In this document: piece by piece, positions 38,558-48,643 of the stretch
Layout of the letters: the number at the start of each line of letters is the position of its first letter
Numbering within the stretch: the stretch's first letter is position 1
DNA from: G963668435 sp963668435
GTDB taxonomy: Bacteria > Latescibacterota > Latescibacteria > Latescibacterales > Latescibacteraceae
Length of the DNA: 64,000 nucleotides
Direction: 5' to 3'
NCBI GenBank assembly: GCA_963668435.2
Contig: CAXXSC010000002.1
Location: 55,925 to 119,924 of the forward strand
The notes under the pieces: model-generated
Databases searched by the model: none
The model's input: only the letters and a program-made list of their open reading frames with translations
Told to the model about the DNA's origin: nothing
Translations under genes and position numbers: made by a program

Positions 38558-38764
38558 TTATCGGTCGAGGTAGCGCTGGCAGATGCCGCTCTTGTCGGGG
38601 CAGTCATCGAAATGCTGGCAGAAAAAACAGCAGAGGTGGTTTTTTCCGGGCTGAAAGGGGCAGTAATCGCCGCCTGCACAGTGGGTTTCGAAAATCAGGT
38701 ACGGACATGTCAGTGTGCGGGACAGGTTTTTTATGAATGATTCGTATGGGGATGAGTACAGCAT
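38558..38764 (-). CDS. Small cysteine-rich protein, 68 aa
   Basis: No family is recognised. Eight of 68 residues are Cys, in the pattern CPYLIFETHCAGGDYC, NHLCCFFCQHFDDC and GICQRY. This suggests a metal-binding or disulfide-knotted mini-protein. The start is an ATG, with no strong ribosome site visible. It is antisense to no other convincing gene and lies between the cytochrome terminator and a repeat island. Confidence 0.5.
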   Translation of the reverse strand: MLYSSPYESFIKNLSRTLTCPYLIFETHCAGGDYCPFQPGKNHLCCFFCQHFDDCPDKSGICQRYLDR

Positions 38765-39059
38765 TTATTTGTTACCCAAACATTCAATTCGTTAAAAAGC
38801 GTCAGTAGTGTCCGGTTATTTGATCCTGATGGCTGTGAAAACGGAAAACAACTTTTTCCAGGACAGGTGATCCCGCGATCGCAGGCCAAGGTCGTGTAAC
38901 ATCCTTGGCCGGTCGGGCTGCATGAGACTGGCTGACTATAATGCGTCCGCCGACGCAGCCCTTTTTGCGCCACTTTTTCCGGCGAGGGAAAAAGTGGTTT
39001 GAAAAATATAATCCTGTTTGCTTCTGAAATATTATCGCCGATTATTTTACCGGCTAGTA
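38765..39059. repeat. Repeat-rich intergenic island 2
   Basis: No gene is evident. Bases 38808-38840 share a motif with island 1 and 48591-48630. Bases 38957-38992 repeat the 36-bp core of 2702-2737 exactly, and the flanking sequence is partly similar. Confidence 0.6.
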
Positions 39060-39698
39060 TTAAAAAAAGCCTTTCAGGTCGTCGACAGAATGGGCGTCAT
39101 ATCCTGTTATATACTCCGCCGGGTTGAGATTGTCGTACACATGTGCCGGAACGATATCGTATTTCAGGCTTTTCTCGATAATGACACCCTCGCCGCGGGC
39201 GCAGTCGATGAGCTCGTAAAAGGACGGCGAATCTATGTTGTACTGCTCGCTTTTCCCGAAGAAAACGCCGGGATGTGCCCATATCCTGACATGGTTTTTC
39301 CAGCGCGGCTCCCTGAAAAGCGCCATGAATGAATGCCTGTAAAGCTCGATATCGTCGGGAAAGGCGTGGCAGGCAAAGAAAATCACCTCGACACCATCGA
39401 TGTTGTCCGGGATATCCAGCCCACCGCCGGCAAGCAGTTTTGCCTCGAGCCCGGTAGTAAGTTCCATGTCCGAATATTTCCCGCGCATTTCAGCGATAGC
39501 GGCTGCATAGTCCCGTATTTCATAGGACGGCTGTTGTCTCACGTGCTCGGAAAACAGCATCGCCTCGACACCGTTCTGTGCCGCCCATTCGACATACTCG
39601 CCAACCGTGTTCGCGCCGTCGGAAAAAGTCGTGTGGATATGCGACACGTAGCGTTTGGCGAGAAAACTCTCAAATCTTTCCAAGACAGTCGTTTCCAT
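39060..39698 (-). CDS. PHP-domain metal-dependent hydrolase
   Basis: The 212-aa protein has PHP (polymerase-histidinol phosphatase) motifs: YVSHIHTTFSDGA at the start, MLFSEHVRQQ and a late YDAHSVDD. The family binds two or three metals and hydrolyses phosphoesters. The ATG at 39698 overlaps the end of the ATP-grasp gene by about 29 bp; a TTG at 39746 is also possible but less likely. It is the last gene of the glycan-biosynthesis operon. Removing a phosphate in surface-glycan or nucleotide-sugar synthesis is inferred from context. Confidence 0.82.
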   Translation of the reverse strand: METTVLERFESFLAKRYVSHIHTTFSDGANTVGEYVEWAAQNGVEAMLFSEHVRQQPSYEIRDYAAAIAEMRGKYSDMELTTGLEAKLLAGGGLDIPDNIDGVEVIFFACHAFPDDIELYRHSFMALFREPRWKNHVRIWAHPGVFFGKSEQYNIDSPSFYELIDCARGEGVIIEKSLKYDIVPAHVYDNLNPAEYITGYDAHSVDDLKGFF

Positions 39699-40740
39699 TG
39701 CAGGCGATTCCGCCCCAGTAACGTTTGAATGTGACACCGTCGACAAGACTTGCTGCGTCGGGATCGACCGTTTCGCCCAGCGCCTCCATGACTGCGTAAT
39801 AGATCATGTTGAATCCGGCGTAACTGCTCGCCGCCATCGTTCCCTGTACCCTCGGATTCGATTCGAGAAGGTGCGGCACGCCGTCTTTCGAGAGCTTGAA
39901 CTGGAAACCGAAACAGAACCGGAGGCCGATGCTTTCGGCCAGTTTTTCCGAGTAGTCGACCAGGTCGCGCCTGAGATCGACAGTCGTCGCGAACGTGATG
40001 CCGCTTCTGATCTGGTCGCGCACTCTCGGGATCACGGCCATGCCTTTGGCTCCCCTGAAAGCGTCTATGGTGTATTCCTTGCCCGGAAGGTATTCGCTGA
40101 CAATCAGTTCCGGCCAGTCGCCGTTGTCCAGGATGTCGAGAAGGGCGTCGCGTCGGATTTCACTGCCGTCGGGCTTTCTTTCCAGAAAATCGCTGACAGT
40201 CCACGGCTCTTCGGTCACGATCCTCAGCCCGCGCATACCGTTGGACACCCGTGGTTTCACGACCACTTTTTTCCTGGGGTAACCGAGCGCCTCAAATGCC
40301 GCCAGCAGCGAAACGCGGGAGTCGGTCAGGATATACTCCGGACAGGGGACACCGCATTCCTCCGCCTTTTTGAGAAGAAGGTATTTATCATTTGCGGTCT
40401 CAATGGCCTCGGAAGATGAAACGACAACGCGGGTGCCCGTTTTTTCGAGAATGTCGATATTTTGTGACAATACCGCGATTTCCCGTGTTGTCTGGGGGAG
40501 GATCACGCTGATATTTTCTTTTTCGATAAGGTCCAACAGGGTGGGAAGGTAGCCGTCGCTTTCCGGAGCAGGAACGACATGGAACACATCTGCGATGTAT
40601 TTTCCGGGGACATTGTCGTTGATGTCGGTCGTGACAATGCGGAACGGCCTCTTGTCGGGATTGTTCCTCAATGCCGAGATGCTTCCGGCGATGCCGGGAG
40701 CACCGCCGCCTGTGACCAGTACCGTGATCAGATCACCCAT
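39670..40740 (-). CDS. ATP-grasp ligase of a surface-glycan cluster
   Basis: The 356-aa cytoplasmic protein has ATP-grasp features: an N-terminal Rossmann-like ITVLVTGGGAPGIAGSI, VVVKPRVSNGMRGLRIV (ATP-binding Lys), LIVSEYLPGKEYTIDAF and a Mg-binding LLESNPRVQGTMA. The family forms amide or ester bonds by activating a carboxylate with ATP. Close relatives lie in lipopolysaccharide and polysaccharide clusters, where the substrates are often unknown. Its start overlaps the PIG-L gene by 13 bp, so the two are coupled. Confidence 0.85.
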   Translation of the reverse strand: MGDLITVLVTGGGAPGIAGSISALRNNPDKRPFRIVTTDINDNVPGKYIADVFHVVPAPESDGYLPTLLDLIEKENISVILPQTTREIAVLSQNIDILEKTGTRVVVSSSEAIETANDKYLLLKKAEECGVPCPEYILTDSRVSLLAAFEALGYPRKKVVVKPRVSNGMRGLRIVTEEPWTVSDFLERKPDGSEIRRDALLDILDNGDWPELIVSEYLPGKEYTIDAFRGAKGMAVIPRVRDQIRSGITFATTVDLRRDLVDYSEKLAESIGLRFCFGFQFKLSKDGVPHLLESNPRVQGTMAASSYAGFNMIYYAVMEALGETVDPDAASLVDGVTFKRYWGGIACNGNDCLGKI

Positions 40741-41357
40741 CGTATGACCTCGAACGCCTCGGCAAAATCGGAGCCGATCTGGATGCCGCGGGTCGTGGCG
40801 AGGCTCCTTATGAAATTTTCGGTCGCGTATTTTCTATGGCTCTGCGATTCGTAAGCCTTGAGCGCGTCGATTTTCTTTTCGATATTCTTCTCGGAGAGCT
40901 TGTTGAACGCGTGTGTATGGAACGTTATGTTGTTCCAGGGAAGCTCGTAGCCGAGAATGCTTGTCTGCTTGAACGCCCGTGTGCATTCGGTCGACACGGT
41001 GAAGTGATCCTGGTGAAGGTCATTGGGCGAGGGCGTAAAAACAAGGTCAGGTTGTATCTCCCGGTTGATCTTGACAAGCTCCTCGAGGATATCCTGACGG
41101 ACATAGTTGAGTTTGCGCACCTCGTATTTGTAGATAAAAAGGTTTTCCGGCGGGATACCGAGCCGCTTTGTCGCTTCCTTGACCTCGACCTCGAGTATGT
41201 TCTTGGGCAGGCCCTCACGCACCGACTGTTCCGCAGTTGAAAACGCCACATAGTAAACGTTTTTGCCTTCATCCATGAATTTCGCGATACTTCCCCCGCA
41301 GCCGAATTCGCCATCATCGGTATGCGGCGCAATAACGAGAACTTTTTCAGAATCCAT
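40728..41357 (-). CDS. PIG-L (LmbE) family deacetylase
   Basis: The 209-aa protein has the zinc-binding PHTDDGEFGCGG at the start and a later LHQDHFTV with a metal-binding His. PIG-L enzymes deacetylate N-acetylglucosamine-type sugars attached to lipids or nucleotides. The start follows AGAGG, and its stop overlaps the ATP-grasp start. Here the likely substrate is an N-acetylated amino sugar made by the upstream genes; that is inference. Confidence 0.9.
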   Translation of the reverse strand: MDSEKVLVIAPHTDDGEFGCGGSIAKFMDEGKNVYYVAFSTAEQSVREGLPKNILEVEVKEATKRLGIPPENLFIYKYEVRKLNYVRQDILEELVKINREIQPDLVFTPSPNDLHQDHFTVSTECTRAFKQTSILGYELPWNNITFHTHAFNKLSEKNIEKKIDALKAYESQSHRKYATENFIRSLATTRGIQIGSDFAEAFEVIRWVI

Positions 41358-41360
41358 GAG

Positions 41361-42467
41361 TTACCTCTTTTTTATGGCGCATTCGTAAGCTTCCACCAGT
41401 TTTTCGCTTTCCGCTTCCCAGGTGTACTTCTTCTCGACAAATGCCCTTGCCCTGTCGCCAATGCCGGTCCTCAGCTCTTCATCATCGATCAGGTTGCTGA
41501 TTTTCGACGCGATATCTGCGGGATCAAGCGGATCTGTGAATACCACGAACTCGCCGAACTGGTCGTCCCAGTACTTCGAATAGGTGATAAGTGTCGGTTT
41601 CCTGCAGGCCGCGTACTCGAACAGCTTTGTCGGCAGGCCGATAAGGTAAAAATCGTTGGGATACACGCAGTGAAGCCCGATGTCGGCGGCTTTCAGGTAG
41701 CTGAACGCCTCATCCGGTTTCATGAACCCGAAATATTTCGTATGCTGCCAGCCCGGCGTGTTTTCACATTCCCGCTGAACATCATCTGCCGCCCATTTTC
41801 CCAGAAGCCATAATTCAGCCCTGCCGTCGAGAATTTCCATCGACTGAACGATCTCGCGGATGCCGCGGTTTCTTTCCAGGCTTCCCATGTTGATGATAAC
41901 AGTTTTGCCGGTGTCATTCTTTTTCGGCACGACATTGTCGATCATTTCCAGAAGGACGAAATTCCTCAAGAGCACAGTCTTCTTCGCCGGAAATTTCGCA
42001 ACAATATCATCGGTGACTGTGATGATCGCGTCGAAAAAAAGGGCCGCGGTCTTTTCAAGAGCATTGAACGCGCGGGATATTATTTTTCTCGCCAGACTGC
42101 TTTCTATCCACTCTTTGTCCAGGATGAGCTTGGGATAATCCTCATGAACGTCATAAAAAACGGCGGCGCGGGTGAACAGTTTCAGAAAGAGACCGGCAGG
42201 CACAAGCTCCGGATCGTGGAAATGGTACACATCGGGTTTTTCACGAAGCGCTTTCCGTATCAGCGCGAACACGATACGAGTCATGCGGTCGAGCCTGTTT
42301 TTGGCGCAGGGCAGAGGAATGATCCTCACTCCGCCTTCGGTTTCCTCCCTGACGTGCTGCGCAATTATCGATACGTCATGATTTTTTTTCGCAAGGCTTT
42401 TCGCTTCCTTGTGAAAAATCCGGTTATCGAACGCCCTGTGGACGGAAGTCAGATGGCATATCTTCAT
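41361..42467 (-). CDS. GT-B glycosyltransferase (family 4-like)
   Basis: The 368-aa protein has a GT-B fold with two Rossmann-like halves. The N-terminal half begins MKICHLTSVHRAFDNRIFHKE, and the C-terminal half has VIINMGSLERNRGI and the NDFYLIGLPTKLFEYAAC acceptor/donor-site region. The family transfers a sugar from a nucleotide donor with retention. It ends 4 bp before the PIG-L start and has a weak ribosome site. It is likely an assembly enzyme of the surface glycan. Confidence 0.88.
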   Translation of the reverse strand: MKICHLTSVHRAFDNRIFHKEAKSLAKKNHDVSIIAQHVREETEGGVRIIPLPCAKNRLDRMTRIVFALIRKALREKPDVYHFHDPELVPAGLFLKLFTRAAVFYDVHEDYPKLILDKEWIESSLARKIISRAFNALEKTAALFFDAIITVTDDIVAKFPAKKTVLLRNFVLLEMIDNVVPKKNDTGKTVIINMGSLERNRGIREIVQSMEILDGRAELWLLGKWAADDVQRECENTPGWQHTKYFGFMKPDEAFSYLKAADIGLHCVYPNDFYLIGLPTKLFEYAACRKPTLITYSKYWDDQFGEFVVFTDPLDPADIASKISNLIDDEELRTGIGDRARAFVEKKYTWEAESEKLVEAYECAIKKR

Positions 42468-42512
42468 AATGAACGGTATTCCCGGTTCCTCTCGGCGTTG
42501 GCGAAACGTGCA

Positions 42513-43625
42513 TCAGGCATAAAACGCCGCGATCGTATCGACGACAAATTCCTGCATTTCATCAGTGAGCTCGGGATAGATCGGCAGCGCGAGTGTTGTC
42601 AGGGCCGCTTCCTCGCAGACCGGCAGGCTGCCTTCCTTGTAGCCGAGATAGGCGAAACATTCCTGAAGATGCAGCGGAACCGGATAGTATATCTCCGAGC
42701 CGATCTCGTTGTCCATAAGCTGCTTGCGGAGATCGTCGCGCTGTTCCACGCGGATGATGAACTGGTTGAAAATATGGCCGTATCCCTCGGGGATGACCGG
42801 GGCTGCGACCTTGCCGCCGAGCCCTTTTTCCTCGAACAGACGTGTATAGGTTGCCGCGTTGGCGCGACGTCCCGCCGACCAGTCGTCGAGATGCCTGAGC
42901 TTGACATCGAGCACGACCGCCTGAAGCGCGTCGAGACGGGAATTAACACCGATCACCGAGTGATAGTATTTCGGGCGAGAGCCGTGAAGTCTCAGGATGC
43001 CCAGCCTGTCTGCGAGCACTTCATCTTTTGTAACCAGCATGCCGCCGTCGCCTGCACCGCCGAGGTTTTTCGACGGGAAGAAGGAGAAACAGCCCACTGT
43101 GCCGAGCGATCCTGCCCTGCCCTCGGGAGAGCTTGCACCGATTGCCTGTGCCGCGTCCTCGACAACCGGAAGCCCGTGCTTTGCGCCGATGGCGTTGATC
43201 TTGTCCATCTCAGCCACGAGGCCATAGAGATGCACCGGCATGATTGCCTTGGTCTTATCGGTGATGAGGGCCTCGATTTTGTCGGGATCGATATTATATG
43301 TGTCGGGCTTGATGTCGCAGAATACCGGTGTCGCGCCGAGACGGGTGATACAGCTTGCCGTGGCGAAAAACGTGTACGGCGTGGTGATGACCTCGTCGCC
43401 GGGGCCGATATCGAGCGCCATGAGGGCTAAAAGGAGGGCGTCGCTGCCGGAGGCACAACCGATGGCGAACGGTGTGCCGGAATAGGCTGCAACCGCTTCC
43501 TCGAACGCTTTCACTTTGGGTCCCATGATGAAATACTGGCTTTCGAAGACCTCTTTCACTACGGGCTCTATTTCGTCGCGAATTGTCGCGTACTGGGCTT
43601 TCAGATCGAGAAGTGGCACCTTCAT
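42513..43625 (-). CDS. DegT/DnrJ/EryC1/StrS aminotransferase (WbpE-like)
   Basis: The 370-aa protein is a PLP-dependent sugar aminotransferase. The PLP Lys is at about 186 in FFPSKNLGGAGDGG, and a conserved Asp lies near 157 in VVEDAAQAIGAS. The N-terminal VPLLDLKAQYATIRDEIEP is typical of the WbpE/PglE subgroup, which makes 3- or 4-amino sugars from keto-nucleotide-sugars. The start follows AGGAGG, which overlaps the end of the acyltransferase gene. The likely product is a 3-amino sugar that the adjacent acyltransferase acetylates. Confidence 0.92.
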   Translation of the reverse strand: MKVPLLDLKAQYATIRDEIEPVVKEVFESQYFIMGPKVKAFEEAVAAYSGTPFAIGCASGSDALLLALMALDIGPGDEVITTPYTFFATASCITRLGATPVFCDIKPDTYNIDPDKIEALITDKTKAIMPVHLYGLVAEMDKINAIGAKHGLPVVEDAAQAIGASSPEGRAGSLGTVGCFSFFPSKNLGGAGDGGMLVTKDEVLADRLGILRLHGSRPKYYHSVIGVNSRLDALQAVVLDVKLRHLDDWSAGRRANAATYTRLFEEKGLGGKVAAPVIPEGYGHIFNQFIIRVEQRDDLRKQLMDNEIGSEIYYPVPLHLQECFAYLGYKEGSLPVCEEAALTTLALPIYPELTDEMQEFVVDTIAAFYA

Positions 43626-43628
43626 CTA

Positions 43629-44382
43629 TTAATCCTCCTGGTTTTTCAGAAGCTGGTTTTCCGGTACCGGGCGAAGTTCTTTTGCCGGATTTCCGCATAC
43701 TATCGTTTCCGCGGGCACATCACGCGTGACAACCGATCCTGCCCCAGCCATGCCGTCGGCAGAGATGGTTTTTCCCGGCAGCGATGGTGGCATTCACCGC
43801 GATACGGCCGCCGTTCTCGACAGTCACGCCCTTGTAGTATTTCGTACGCTCTTTCCAGCGTCCGGCGTAATTATCGTTGGAGGTCGACACGCACGGCGCG
43901 ATGAAACAGTCGTCGCCGATCGTGGAATAGGCGCAGATGTAAACGTTGGTCTGTATCTTGCAGCGTGTGCCGATTGTCACCTTGTTCTCGATGGTGGCGT
44001 TCCTGCCGATGATGGTGAGGTCGCCGATCGTGACATCCTCGCGGACAGCTGCTGTGTCGGCGATCAATACCCTCTGGCCGATCGAACATCCGGCATAGAC
44101 AATGGCTCCGGTGCCGATGATCGCGCCGTCACCGATGACTGCGGGCTCGAAACGGCGTCCCGTATCGGTTGTCTTGCTCCGTTTCGCCGCCATTGGCACC
44201 TTGCCGATGACACTGTGATCGTCGATGCGGACTCCCTTGCCGATGACTGTCCCCTCGCGAATGACCACGTGGTGGCCGATGACTGTCCCCTCGCCGATTG
44301 TGACACCGGCCTCGATGACGCTGAAAACGCCGACTGTCACATCGGAGGCGAGTTGTGCGCTTTCGTGGATATATGCCTGCAT
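43629..44382 (-). CDS. Left-handed beta-helix sugar acetyltransferase (WbpD-like; single +1 shift)
   Basis: The protein has many hexapeptide repeats of the LbetaH fold (VTVGVFSVIEAGVTIGEG, VTIGDLTIIGRNATIE). It also has a PCVSTSNDNYAGRW segment like acetyltransferases acting on UDP-amino sugars. Extra T in the run 43769-43773 breaks the frame near the C-terminus. Removing one base gives TIAAGKTISADGMAGAGSV, then VTRDVPAETIVCGNPAKELR, and a 250-aa protein. The ATG at 44382 starts the helix. The next gene lies 4 bp away, and the AGGAGG site of the aminotransferase overlaps its stop. Confidence 0.85.
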
Positions 44383-44554
44383 GATTTCGCCGTCCTGTCC
44401 TTCGGTAATGCCTGTTGTGTCCTGATGGGACCTGAGATTCACAATATAAGGAAAGGAGAGAGTGCGCCCAAACAAAAAAAGGTGTTGCCTGAAGCCATCA
44501 ACGGGGCCGTTAATCAGGATTCAGGTGACAAAACGTAAGAACGTCTGTCGTGAA

Positions 44555-44602
44555 AGAAAAAATCCTCCCTGTTCCGGAGATGGGAGAAAACAGGGAGGAT
44601 TG
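44555..44602 (-). terminator. Terminator of the GH38 gene
   Basis: AATCCTCCCTGTT and AACAGGGAGGATT pair perfectly around a 15-base loop. On the minus strand it is followed by a T-rich run, and it lies just past the GH38 stop at 44643. Confidence 0.85.
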
Positions 44603-44642
44603 TTATGTTGCTATTATATAGTCGTATAGATCTGTATGTAAA

Positions 44643-47600
44643 TCACTTCCGCCGCAGTTTGAATGTTTCGATGGCGTGATGGCCGACTTTCACCGGCAGT
44701 TTTCCGCCTGATGGTGCAAGCGGACTGCCTTCCTCCTCGATGATGTTCGTGTGCTCCGCCGAACCGATTCCTTCGAACCAGCTAAGTGAGGATGCCGCGT
44801 CCTTACCCTCTATTTCGCAGAGACGGACTATCACGCTATCATCGTCATCGCATTTCTTGATCGTGCTGATATAGACATTGTCGGCCTCGAGCGAGGCGAA
44901 ACTGTAGCGTTCAGGCAGATCGGCATTGTTTGCGGGCGCTGTTTCTGAGACGGTTGCTTTTTCTGTCACTACGGTCAACGGCTGTGCCGCAGAGGAGCCT
45001 GCTTTCCAGCTCTCGCGCCAGTCGCCCTCATGCGAAAAGAGCGAGAAGCTGAAACGGTGGTCGCCGGTCTGGAGGTACCAGTTGCCCTCCCAGTGACAGC
45101 TCTTGCGGCTGGCGAGGAGCAGCGGCTGAAGCACCGGGTACTCCGCCGGGTTGTCGCCGGGATCGATCCAGTCGAAGACTGCCACGCTGGAGCTGATTGT
45201 GACACCGTAGTCGCCGTCCGAGGCAGAGAACCAGTCGATGACTTCGCGCGGGTGCACCTCGGAACAGGCTGTCGTGTAGCGTTCGCCCGCCGCGCCCGCG
45301 ATCTCGCTTTTTTCCGACCTCCACAACACCCATCGGTACATTGTAGGCGATATTGGCGTTGCTCATATCGAGCGGAAACGCCATGCGGAACTCGCGGTTT
45401 TTCGTGCCGTCGAAAGCCAGGAGATCGGTCTCGAAATCGATGCGGTCGAGATTGTCGTAGAGGCTGATCCTCTGGACAGCGGTGGCGTGGCTGATCGGTT
45501 TCGTGCACTCGAACGTGAGACGCACCGGGCCGTTCTCGACAATCGCCCAGTTCCCTTTATGTGCGCCGAAACGGTCGAAACCTTCCATGCCGGGCTGCTG
45601 GACATCAGCGAACTCGCCCGCGCCGTTGCCCTCGGAATGCATGGTGAAAAGCTCGCCGCCAGCGAATTTCTCCGTGTTAAAGAGCTGTCTGCCCAGTTTC
45701 TTGTCGTAGAGCCGTTTGAGGCCGCCATCGGAAAATTCGAGAAGGTAGCGGCTGTTTTCTGCGAAATCCGCGCCGCTCACGAAGGGCGATTGCATGCTTT
45801 CCGTGTTATCTTCGTCATCCATCGGCACGGCGTAATAGCGCGCATAGCCTACCGGCGGCACATCGCGGGCGATGAACAGCACTCGAAGGCTCCCGTCCGC
45901 GGCACAACCACTGTCCCGGCGGGCAAACCGGCTGATGAGGCACCGTATTGCCCTCGCTGTCCACGATCCTGAATCGCGAGCTTTCAGCACCGAACATGTC
46001 GATGTCGCATTCGACCGGGGCGCTTCGTGCCCACGAGAGATGGTTGAATACCGTGATCACCTGTCCCGCCTGTTTCCGCATGATACGGTCGCTGATCGAG
46101 CGCTGGGAGCGTTTGAGAATGTCACGTCCCATGTCGCGACCCTCCTCGAAGGCTTTTCGGAATACCTCGTCGGTGATGTGGCCGTTTTTGCCGCCCCATC
46201 CGTGATCGGGATAGATCGCCTTGCTCCAGGCCGTATTGAACTCATCGGAGGGATACTCCCGGAAGCTCTCTTTCAGTGAAGCGTCGATGGTCGCGAAAGT
46301 CTCGGCAGCGGGCAGCATCCAGCCGGCCTCACGGCAGGCGTTCATTGCCCTGTGATGGGTCGGGCCGTGGATGTAGAGCCAGACATTGGGACGTTCGCCG
46401 GTGATTTCATCAAATGTACCGCCGCCCCCGGAGAACGTGTCGTAGAACTGCTCGGCGGTGGCGTAGCGAAGTCGCGGCAGTGAGAAATTGGAATCGGGAT
46501 CATCTTTCAGGCCGTTCCATTTCTGCATGAGATCATCCATCTCGACCGGGCCGCTGAAATCGGTGGACATGACAACGCCGAAATCGGGCTTGAAACTGCA
46601 TCTGCGATAATAATCGTCAAAGCTGTCGAGCGTTTCTGCAAGCTTGATCGCGGCCTCCTCGAACGGACGGTATTTCACTATGATCGTGGTGCCGTCCTCG
46701 CCGTGGCTGATCCCCTGCCGGAAAATAGCGCCCGAGGCGTGGTAGTGGCCCGGTGAATAGGCGATGACGCCGCTTCCATCGGGCGAAAGCCAGCGGTAGA
46801 AACCCTCCTCATGACGGCTCATGAAGAGGTAGGGGATGCCCGCTTTCGCCAGTATCTGCGGCATCTGCATGGCGCGGGCGGGAACGTCGGGATTGAAAGC
46901 GACATGTGAATCGCATCCGGGCAGAATTTTCTTCAGGTACTTGCGGCCGAGATAAACCTGTCGTATCAGGGATTCGCCGGGATACATGGATTCGTAGGGC
47001 TGGTGGTAGGTCGCGCCCCATTCGAGCTGTCCGCGTTTTGTCAGGCGGATGATCCGTTTTTTCGCGTCCGGGTGACGGTCCAGGTATTCCATGAGCTGCA
47101 GGAAGGTCTCGACCGAGAAACAGAGTTTCGGATTTTCCTCGAGAAGCTTGAGCGCCGGGCTTATCACCTTGAGGTCGCGGTCACGGATACAGATTTCAGG
47201 CGTGTTCATCCAGCCGATATCCTGGTGGCTGGAGGAAATGATCCACGCTTCGCCGTCGGCAAAATAGCCGGGTTCGGAACTGCTGTATTCGACCGTGTTG
47301 ATTGTCGTTTCGCCACCGTTCCCCGACCAGACAATGTCGAGCATTCCGCTCTTGTTCCTGCCTGTCACCGGCACCCAGAATGTCGCGCTGTCTCCGAATT
47401 CTGTGGCATCGATACGGAACAGTTCCGACTGGCCCTGCCTGACACTCAGTGTGCCGCCCTGTTTCAGTTTCGGCGGGATGGCGGCGGAAAGTTCCGCTTT
47501 CACCTCGTAGCCGTCCGCGGCTTTCCGCTTGAACGCCTGATCGAAACGTATGCCCGCCATGGGGCTTTCGATGCTGTCGAGCGGTGCGAAAAGCTCCACT

Positions 47601-48106
47601 TCGAATATGCGGCCCCAGTCGTTGGTGTCCGGCTCGCCTTTCGTAATAAACAGGCGGAAATAGCGCATTTCACGCGGGCTGAACTCGTGCACCGACATGT
47701 CCTCGTGACAGTCACTGATCGGTGGGATGATGTCCTCCCACGGGCCATTCTCCGACTCGCCGGACTGGATGCGGTAGTCGCTCGTGTTGTACTGGGAGCC
47801 GCCGCAGACACCCTCGTGACGGATTGTCACCTTGTGGATGGTCCGCGCGGTCTTGAGATCGATGACCAGCCAGTGGGGTTTCTCCGGATCCCAGTCTGTT
47901 ACGGTGTTCCACTTGTCGGTTTCGCTGGTCTGCCACTTGCCGTCGATGGCGTTCATTGCGCTGTAACTGTCGCTGTACTCACTGCTGGCAAATGCGGTGG
48001 CACCATGTTCGGCAAGCGCCACATTGACTTCGTTCGCGGCAAACACACATGCCGGGAGCAGGAACAGGGCAAGAATAAGAAATGCCGGTATACTTTGATT
48101 TATCAT
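44643..48106 (-). CDS. Alpha-mannosidase, GH38, with N-terminal F5/8-type domain (two +1 shifts)
   Basis: The gene begins with a signal peptide (IPAFLILALFLLPACVFA) and an N-terminal discoidin-like module (residues about 30-175). The GH38 catalytic domain follows, with the metal-binding SSHQDIGWMN (His and Asp near 294 and 296) and a nucleophile Asp near 407 in AFNPDVPARAMQMP. Two frame breaks follow: a T6 run at 45308-45313, and one extra base within about 45905-45935. Removing both gives about 1153 aa, with C-terminal beta-sandwich domains. GH38 enzymes release alpha-linked mannose with retention, and this one is secreted. The GGGGGA site precedes the start. Confidence 0.88.
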
Positions 48107-48643
48107 TGTTTATCCCCCAATCGATATGATTGTTCGACTGTCAGGCTGAAAGACTTTTGATATAGACTTCTATTCCGTCAGATACGTAAGGCTTGTCAGA
48201 TCCTCTCACCGGCTTCTCTCCTTGATAATGGGGGGTGTGCTGCCCAAAGCCATAGTATTTAAGTCAGTTACAGTGATCTCACAATCCAGCGTTGTCGTCG
48301 AAGCGACAACAGCGGGGCATTTTGCACACCTTTTGCAGACACAAAAGCATCCGCCGATGCTGATCCCGCAATTTAGCGTAAGGCGGTGCAACGCCGTACA
48401 GCGCATCAAGTGGCACATCCACATCAGACCAAAAGGGGCCTTGCCCCCTTTCGGAGGGGCTGTGGGAACCATAAAGTGATGGTTCCCCGGTGACAGTCAC
48501 TGGGACAGTCCAAAGGACTGTTCCGGGTCAGTACGTCAGTATCGCCGATCTATTTTGCATTCACCGGATTGTACGCTCAACTCAGCTTTGCAGGCTTTCA
48601 CAGCTATCAGGCTCAAGTTTAACCGGACACTGCTGACTCAGTT
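48107..48643. repeat. Repeat-rich intergenic island 3
   Basis: No credible gene is present. Bases about 48425-48540 are an inverted copy of about 2505-2615. Bases 48591-48630 are an inverted copy of the CGGTTAAACTTGAG motif of islands 1 and 2, which resembles IS4-type terminal sequences. A short reading frame at 48206-48472 on the minus strand shows no recognisable domain and may be a remnant. Confidence 0.6.

Noticed and set aside
47003..48160. 385-codon open frame on the plus strand
   Set aside because: It is antisense to the GH38 gene and is typical of GC-rich shadow frames.
48206..48472. Possible transposase remnant on the minus strand
   Set aside because: No recognisable domain or catalytic residues are seen; it is reported only as part of a repeat island.
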